Below are positions 59,847 to 64,000 of a stretch of 64,000 nucleotides of DNA, piece by piece. The position numbers and the translations under genes are program-made. The notes under the pieces were generated by a model. That model did not search any database. It had not been told where the DNA came from and saw only the letters and a list, made by a program, of their open reading frames with translations. How positions within the stretch are numbered: the stretch's first letter is position 1; the number at the start of each line of letters is the position of its first letter. Source of the DNA: CAZRGV01 sp964599655 (GTDB lineage Bacteria > Planctomycetota > Planctomycetia > Isosphaerales > Isosphaeraceae); the NCBI GenBank assembly GCA_964599655.1, contig CAZRGV010000002.1, positions 1-64,000 on the forward strand, in the 5' to 3' direction.

Positions 59847-60833
59847 TCAAATGATGTCTGCGAATCCATCCTCGACTTTCCGGAAGTAGAGGCATCCGGC
59901 AAGGAATGCGACGATGACACTCAGCGACGAGGTCCCCAGTCGCACCCAGGGAATCGATCCGCCCAGCGCCGCGGCTCGGAACGCGGAAATCAGCCCGGTC
60001 ATCGGGTTTGCGGCCAACAGGGTATGCATCAAGCTTCGAAACACATCGCTCGATGGAGATTCGGGATTTGCTTGCGGTTGATCCGCATTCAACGACGACC
60101 CGATTTGACCACGATTCTCCGCGATCGCGGAATCATGATCAACTTGCATGTACACGCTCGGCGTGGCGAACATCCAAAGTTGAACCAGAAATGGGATCAC
60201 GTAACGGAAGTCGCGATAAGCGACGTTCAACGATGCCAGAAGCGTCCCGACGCCCAGCGCGGCTATGACAATCAGACCGAAAATCAGCGGTATCAGAATC
60301 AGCCCCATTCCAGGAACAATCTGATAATAGACCAACATGGCGATGAGCAGACCAAAAGCAACGACAAAGTCGACAACGGCCGCCCCAACCGCGGCAAATG
60401 GGATGGCCAACCTGGGAAAGTAAATCTTTGTGATCAGGCGTTCCGAGCCAACGACACTGTTCCCCGCGGATGCAATGGCGGTCGAGAAGAACGTCCAAGG
60501 CAAGAGACCGGCATAAGCGAATAGAGGATAGGGCAGACCTTCCGAAGCGACTCCGGCCATCCGACTAAAAAAGATGGTGAAGACCACCATCATCAGCGCG
60601 GGCTGAAGAACGGCCCATGCCGCTCCCAGCAGCGTCTGCTTGTAGCGAACCTTCACATCACGCCACATGAGGAAAAAAAGCAACTCGCGGAACTGCCACA
60701 GTTCGCGGACATTGATCAATTGCCATCCCTGTGACGGACGAATGATCGTTAGCGCATTTGTCGCGATGGGCGGTTTCGAGTCTCCCTCCGCCGAGGGAAT
60801 TCGAAGTTCCACCTGCTGTTCCGTGATGGTCAT
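59847..60833 (-). CDS. ABC polysaccharide exporter permease (Wzm-like)
   Basis: The 328-aa ABC-2 permease has a cytoplasmic N-terminus, about six membrane helices and the family pattern LWQFRELLFFLMWRDVKVRY, then TLLGAAWAVLQPALMMVVF and LLPWTFFSTAIASAGNS. It exports a lipid-linked polysaccharide with the Wzt-like ATPase. Between the fifth and sixth helices the usual short loop is replaced by a polar insert of about 35 residues (DHDSAIAENRGQIGSS to SPSSDVFRSLMH). The 201 bases before it contain an AT-rich TATATT (60967-60962, minus) that could be a -10 box. Confidence 0.92.
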   Translation of the reverse strand: MTITEQQVELRIPSAEGDSKPPIATNALTIIRPSQGWQLINVRELWQFRELLFFLMWRDVKVRYKQTLLGAAWAVLQPALMMVVFTIFFSRMAGVASEGLPYPLFAYAGLLPWTFFSTAIASAGNSVVGSERLITKIYFPRLAIPFAAVGAAVVDFVVAFGLLIAMLVYYQIVPGMGLILIPLIFGLIVIAALGVGTLLASLNVAYRDFRYVIPFLVQLWMFATPSVYMQVDHDSAIAENRGQIGSSLNADQPQANPESPSSDVFRSLMHTLLAANPMTGLISAFRAAALGGSIPWVRLGTSSLSVIVAFLAGCLYFRKVEDGFADII

Positions 60834-61034
60834 GTCGACGTCGTCGCTTCCCAGATGACCCGAGTTGACCTTCCGATCGGCGACCTCATGATGTTCCCCT
60901 CCTCCACGAAGGATGGGCTGTCGCTCGATCGACCGAGGGAGACCAAGAAACTCACAGTGCTAATATAGAACGGCAAACCGGCTCCGACTTTCGCCCCAGA
61001 CGGCTCGAGGATCCTGTGGCCGCAGGGTGTTGTT

Positions 61035-62336
61035 CTAGTAGTTGATGTTAAATTTGATGAATAGAAAAATAAATATCAGAAAAAACACTTCTGAATAGAA
61101 TGATCGTTTTAGGAACGACTGGTTGAACTGAGTCTCGCTCAACGGGAGTGTCGTTCCAGTGAGATGGATATACGCGGTTGCCAGGCCGAGTACGGTGTAG
61201 GTTGGCACGATGTAGGTTTCGGTAAGAGACATCATTCCCAGGGCATAACTCGTGATCAGGGCCATGAGGTAGGGACGAATCTGTCGAAGTTCCGGATCGG
61301 CCAGCCACACCGTGGTTGAACCAAGACGATGGATTGTTCTGAGGGCATGATAGAATGCTCCGACGAAGAGCATTCCGCCGAAGAACCCTAATTCAGTGGA
61401 AATATGGACGTAGGAATTATGTGCAACAAGACCCGCATACTGAACATACTTGTTGGTACCGATACCGAAGAGTGGAGCATTGCGAAGCTGTTGCAACCCT
61501 TCTTGCCAGATCTGAACCCGCTGCTGGGCTGTCCCTTCCGAGGTGGAAAGGCTGGTCTGCCGCCCACGAAAGAGGATGAACATCAATGGCAGGGCAATCG
61601 CGATCAAGAAGAGCGATTTTTTCCCAGGAAATCTGCTCCGAAACAGGACCAACAACCCGGCCAAAACCATGAGGAAACCGCCGCGCGACCGCGTCAGATG
61701 AACCGCGTATCCGAACAACGCGAACGGCAACAACCAGAAGATTCGAAGCAAGCCCAGACCGCGGTCGCCGAGCCCATACAGACAGATCATCATAGCCACA
61801 GAGAGATTCAAGCAAATATCATTGGGATCCCCGAACAACCCTGTCCCACGGAGCCGCTCGTAGGGAATCTCTTCACCGGAATTCATATCATAAGTATATT
61901 CGATCAATGGATCGATTGCTGGGATATTCAGAATCCCATGAAAGTCGAGAACCGTCAAAACGGCGGACACGAGGTAGAAAATCACCAGCCAGAACAACAA
62001 CCAACGCAGCCGGCTTGTGCTATTCACGATCTCGACGACAAGCATGTAGTAAAGGATGGTTTTTCCAAATTCGAAGGCGAAGTTGAAAGCCTCCGCGACG
62101 TCCAGGTGCGACAGGTTCGATAGAAGCGACGCAATCAGCAAACCTACGACGCAAACCGTGATCGGCTGTTCTCGAAGCCGACTGCTGGAGAGCTGACCCA
62201 GCAACGGACCAATTGAGATCAGAAGAGTTAAAACGATGAGTATCTCATAAATCGGAATTGTTTCGAGGCTGGGAATCAGCTCTGAAGGTCGTATATACAG
62301 AGTGCCGGTCACCAGGATCAGCAGGATGAAGTCCAT
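61035..62336 (-). CDS. O-antigen ligase/polymerase family membrane protein, copy 2
   Basis: The 433-aa protein has 10-12 helices and the typical Wzy/WaaL end-loop: a basic LTRSRGGFLMVLAGLL, RVQIWQEGLQQLRNAPLFGI and the motif HNSYVHISTELGFFGG. It should polymerise or ligate glycan in the periplasm. The start is ATG 62336, 34 bases after the EpsI gene; the open frame further upstream lies inside that gene. The C-terminal end is AT-rich and ends in a hydrophobic helix (FFLIFIFLFIKFNINY). Confidence 0.88.
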   Translation of the reverse strand: MDFILLILVTGTLYIRPSELIPSLETIPIYEILIVLTLLISIGPLLGQLSSSRLREQPITVCVVGLLIASLLSNLSHLDVAEAFNFAFEFGKTILYYMLVVEIVNSTSRLRWLLFWLVIFYLVSAVLTVLDFHGILNIPAIDPLIEYTYDMNSGEEIPYERLRGTGLFGDPNDICLNLSVAMMICLYGLGDRGLGLLRIFWLLPFALFGYAVHLTRSRGGFLMVLAGLLVLFRSRFPGKKSLFLIAIALPLMFILFRGRQTSLSTSEGTAQQRVQIWQEGLQQLRNAPLFGIGTNKYVQYAGLVAHNSYVHISTELGFFGGMLFVGAFYHALRTIHRLGSTTVWLADPELRQIRPYLMALITSYALGMMSLTETYIVPTYTVLGLATAYIHLTGTTLPLSETQFNQSFLKRSFYSEVFFLIFIFLFIKFNINY

Positions 62337-62370
62337 GATGCGTTCTGGTTTGATCGAGCCGCCCGGAGGG

Positions 62371-63090
62371 TCAACCCCTCGGTCCTGGATGTGGTCGCGG
62401 GTTCTCTTCCGTGGAGGACGCCTCCTTAATCCTGCCGGGGAAGAGGGTCTTCTGAAGCACCGGTAAGACATCTTTCAGAAAGGCCATGCTGACCGGGTCT
62501 CCGTCCGTCGGCGTCTGACGGCCCGTCGCGTGAATCACGTAGAGCTTGTATAGGAACGGATAGCTCGCAAACTCGAGTCGCGGATTGTCGGGAGCTCGCC
62601 AGACTCCCTGGGCACTCCAGGCCCAGAGAATTCGCAGATCGCTCGTCACCGTTGGTCCACGTTTTTCGAAATCGCCCGACCAGAACTCAGCTGGCGACGA
62701 CGTGGAATCAGGAGGAATCGGCACCCGTCGTGGGGGAGCTTGTAACTCGAATCCCGCCGCCGTGTAGCAGATATCCGGGGTGTGAACCGCGATCGGCCCT
62801 GGGCGACCGCATACGATCATGATCGAGACCGATCGGCCATCGCCACGGTGCGTGTACGCGCGAGACAGGGATCCCTCGATTCCAGCCGCCTTGAGCACCC
62901 GATCGTCATCGAGCTCCTCCGACTGGCCTGCCCAGTCCCCGATATCCAGGGGTACGTCCTGAAGTCGGGCAACCGCATCCTGGAGATCGTGAGATGTGGA
63001 CCAGCGATTCGTTCGCGAGCCATGAATGTAACCAACCAGCACGACGAGGACGGTCGCTGCCAGGTAGGGAATCGCTCGGACCATCGGCAT
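62371..63090 (-). CDS. epsI: EpsI-type exosortase-associated protein (DUF3485), copy 2
   Basis: The 239-aa protein has an N-terminal membrane helix (about 6-24) and the DUF3485 pattern: LDIGDWAGQSEELDD and the HTPDICYTAAGF block. It is shorter than and diverged from copy 1 (5833-6603). It lies between a BY-kinase gene and an O-antigen ligase/polymerase gene, with 22- and 34-base gaps, so the three are probably co-transcribed. ATG 63090 was chosen over a frame opening at 63195 inside the kinase gene. No exosortase gene is next to it in this window. Confidence 0.85.
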   Translation of the reverse strand: MPMVRAIPYLAATVLVVLVGYIHGSRTNRWSTSHDLQDAVARLQDVPLDIGDWAGQSEELDDDRVLKAAGIEGSLSRAYTHRGDGRSVSIMIVCGRPGPIAVHTPDICYTAAGFELQAPPRRVPIPPDSTSSPAEFWSGDFEKRGPTVTSDLRILWAWSAQGVWRAPDNPRLEFASYPFLYKLYVIHATGRQTPTDGDPVSMAFLKDVLPVLQKTLFPGRIKEASSTEENPRPHPGPRG

Positions 63091-63112
63091 TCTCTCAGAA
63101 AGGGAAGCCTCG

Positions 63113-64000
63113 TCAAACCCCAGTGCCTGACCTGTAGGAGTACGCGTAGGAGTGGGAGTAGGTGGGATCATGGGTGCCGGCGACGACGGCTCCAAGAACC
63201 CGGATGCCGAGCGTGCTCAGCCGTTCGTGGGCGGTGCGGACCATGGGAATGCGACTCACGTCACGGAGGATCGAGAACAGGACCGCATCGACGTGCTGCC
63301 CCACGAGCAGCGCATCCGCAACGGGCAGAACCGGCGGTGAATCGACGACGACAAAGTCGTACTCCCGCTGGAACTGTGCGAAAATGGTCTCGAGGTCACC
63401 TCGGGCAAGGGCCTGGATGGCCTGCGAGTCGACCTGTCCGGCGAGCACCACGTTCAGGCCCGCGGCCTGCGTGGGACGGATGACCTCGGAAATCGTCGCC
63501 TCGCCACGAAGAACCTCGCAAAGGCCGAGATCGGGCGTCAGGTCGAAGAGCCGATGCACGGCGGGACGCCGCAGGTCGCCGTCGACGAGCAACGTTTGTA
63601 GCCCGGCGCGGGCGAGACTTGCGGCGAGATGGCCAGAGAGCGATGTTTTACCTTCTCCCGCAAGAGCGCTGGTGACCATGACGATTCGGAGCGATTCGAC
63701 CCTCGAAGCGTGGAGCAGCATGGCGCGGGTGGAATCCACAGACTCGACCATCAGGCTCTGCCAGTCGTGTTCCGGGTTGCCCGAACTGGCCATCAAGCGT
63801 CGTCTCGTCTGATCGGGCAGGGCGGGCAAAGCGCCGACAAGGCGGAGTCCGACATCGTTGATAACTTGATGAACCGAGTTGATTCGTCTCGCGCGATATT
63901 CCCAGAACGAGATCCCGAACAGCACGCAAGCCAGCGCCGCAATCGCGGCCACGCCGCTGATTTTGGCCTGCTTCAGCTCATCCTTGGTTTTCGGCTCATT
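63113..64000 (-). CDS. BY-kinase (Wzz/tyrosine autokinase), copy 2, N-terminus outside window
   Basis: The frame is open to the window end, so this is the C-terminal 295 residues. It contains the last membrane helix (VAAIAALACVLFGISFWEYR), a kinase domain with Walker A (SALAGEGKTS), Walker A' (LLVDGDLRRP) and Walker B (FVVVDSPPVLPVAD), and a tyrosine-rich tail (YSHSYAYSYRSG). The Wzz part should lie beyond 64000. It is a paralogue of the kinase at 6704-9019. It heads the EpsI and ligase/polymerase gene group. Confidence 0.92.
   Translation of the reverse strand, partial: NEPKTKDELKQAKISGVAAIAALACVLFGISFWEYRARRINSVHQVINDVGLRLVGALPALPDQTRRRLMASSGNPEHDWQSLMVESVDSTRAMLLHASRVESLRIVMVTSALAGEGKTSLSGHLAASLARAGLQTLLVDGDLRRPAVHRLFDLTPDLGLCEVLRGEATISEVIRPTQAAGLNVVLAGQVDSQAIQALARGDLETIFAQFQREYDFVVVDSPPVLPVADALLVGQHVDAVLFSILRDVSRIPMVRTAHERLSTLGIRVLGAVVAGTHDPTYSHSYAYSYRSGTGV

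Overview
The window looks like a chromosomal piece of a GC-rich planctomycete, most likely of the Isosphaeraceae. This is inferred from a DUF1559 protein with the C-terminal H-X9-DG motif, an LEPR-XLL-like N-terminus on a secreted protease, an exosortase/PEP-CTERM system, and a high-GC background broken by short AT-rich islands at a few gene boundaries. Nearly everything from 5.8 to 64 kb serves cell-surface polysaccharide synthesis and export or protein sorting to the cell surface.

Layout. (1) 0-5.6 kb: the end of a DUF1559 protein, a small lipoprotein, and a giant membrane-anchored TPR protein on the minus strand. (2) 5.8-20.9 kb, plus strand: EpsI, a Wzz/BY-kinase fusion, exosortase, five GT4 glycosyltransferases, a CDP-paratose 2-epimerase-like enzyme, a Wzy-like polymerase and a Wzx-like flippase. 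This is a complete-looking Wzx/Wzy line except for the initiating phosphoglycosyltransferase and the Wza exporter. (3) 20.9-22.1 kb: a decayed stretch with a good sigma-54 promoter in front of a small, apparently frameshifted membrane protein, and an amidohydrolase fragment. (4) 22-33.3 kb: UDP-GlcNAc 2-epimerase, a WbpP-like 4-epimerase, a double-FHA protein, a second giant TPR protein, a PEP-CTERM protein (the likely exosortase substrate) and a UDP-HexNAc 6-dehydrogenase. (5) 33.6-37 kb: a secreted subtilase with cohesin-like and dockerin-like modules. (6) 36.8-64 kb, almost all minus strand: eight glycosyltransferases, a PhyH dioxygenase, a deacetylase-like protein, an FkbH-like/ACP/VOC cassette, three left-handed beta-helix acyltransferases, a CDP-6-deoxyhexose C-methylation cassette, a Wzm/Wzt ABC exporter, a second O-antigen ligase/polymerase, a second EpsI and a second BY-kinase that runs off the window.

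How it fits together. Nucleotide sugars (UDP-HexNAc acids, branched CDP-deoxysugars, possibly a CDP-tyvelose-type sugar) feed 13 glycosyltransferases. The repeat units can leave by a Wzx/Wzy route (left half) or an ABC route (right half). The two EpsI proteins, two BY-kinases and two giant TPR proteins suggest two related, co-located assembly systems, with only one exosortase seen. The FkbH-like/ACP cassette suggests that a carrier-bound short acyl unit is attached to the polymer. Start codons were re-chosen where Shine-Dalgarno sequences, ATGA overlaps or family N-termini favoured them. No tRNA, rRNA, CRISPR array or intact insertion sequence was seen.
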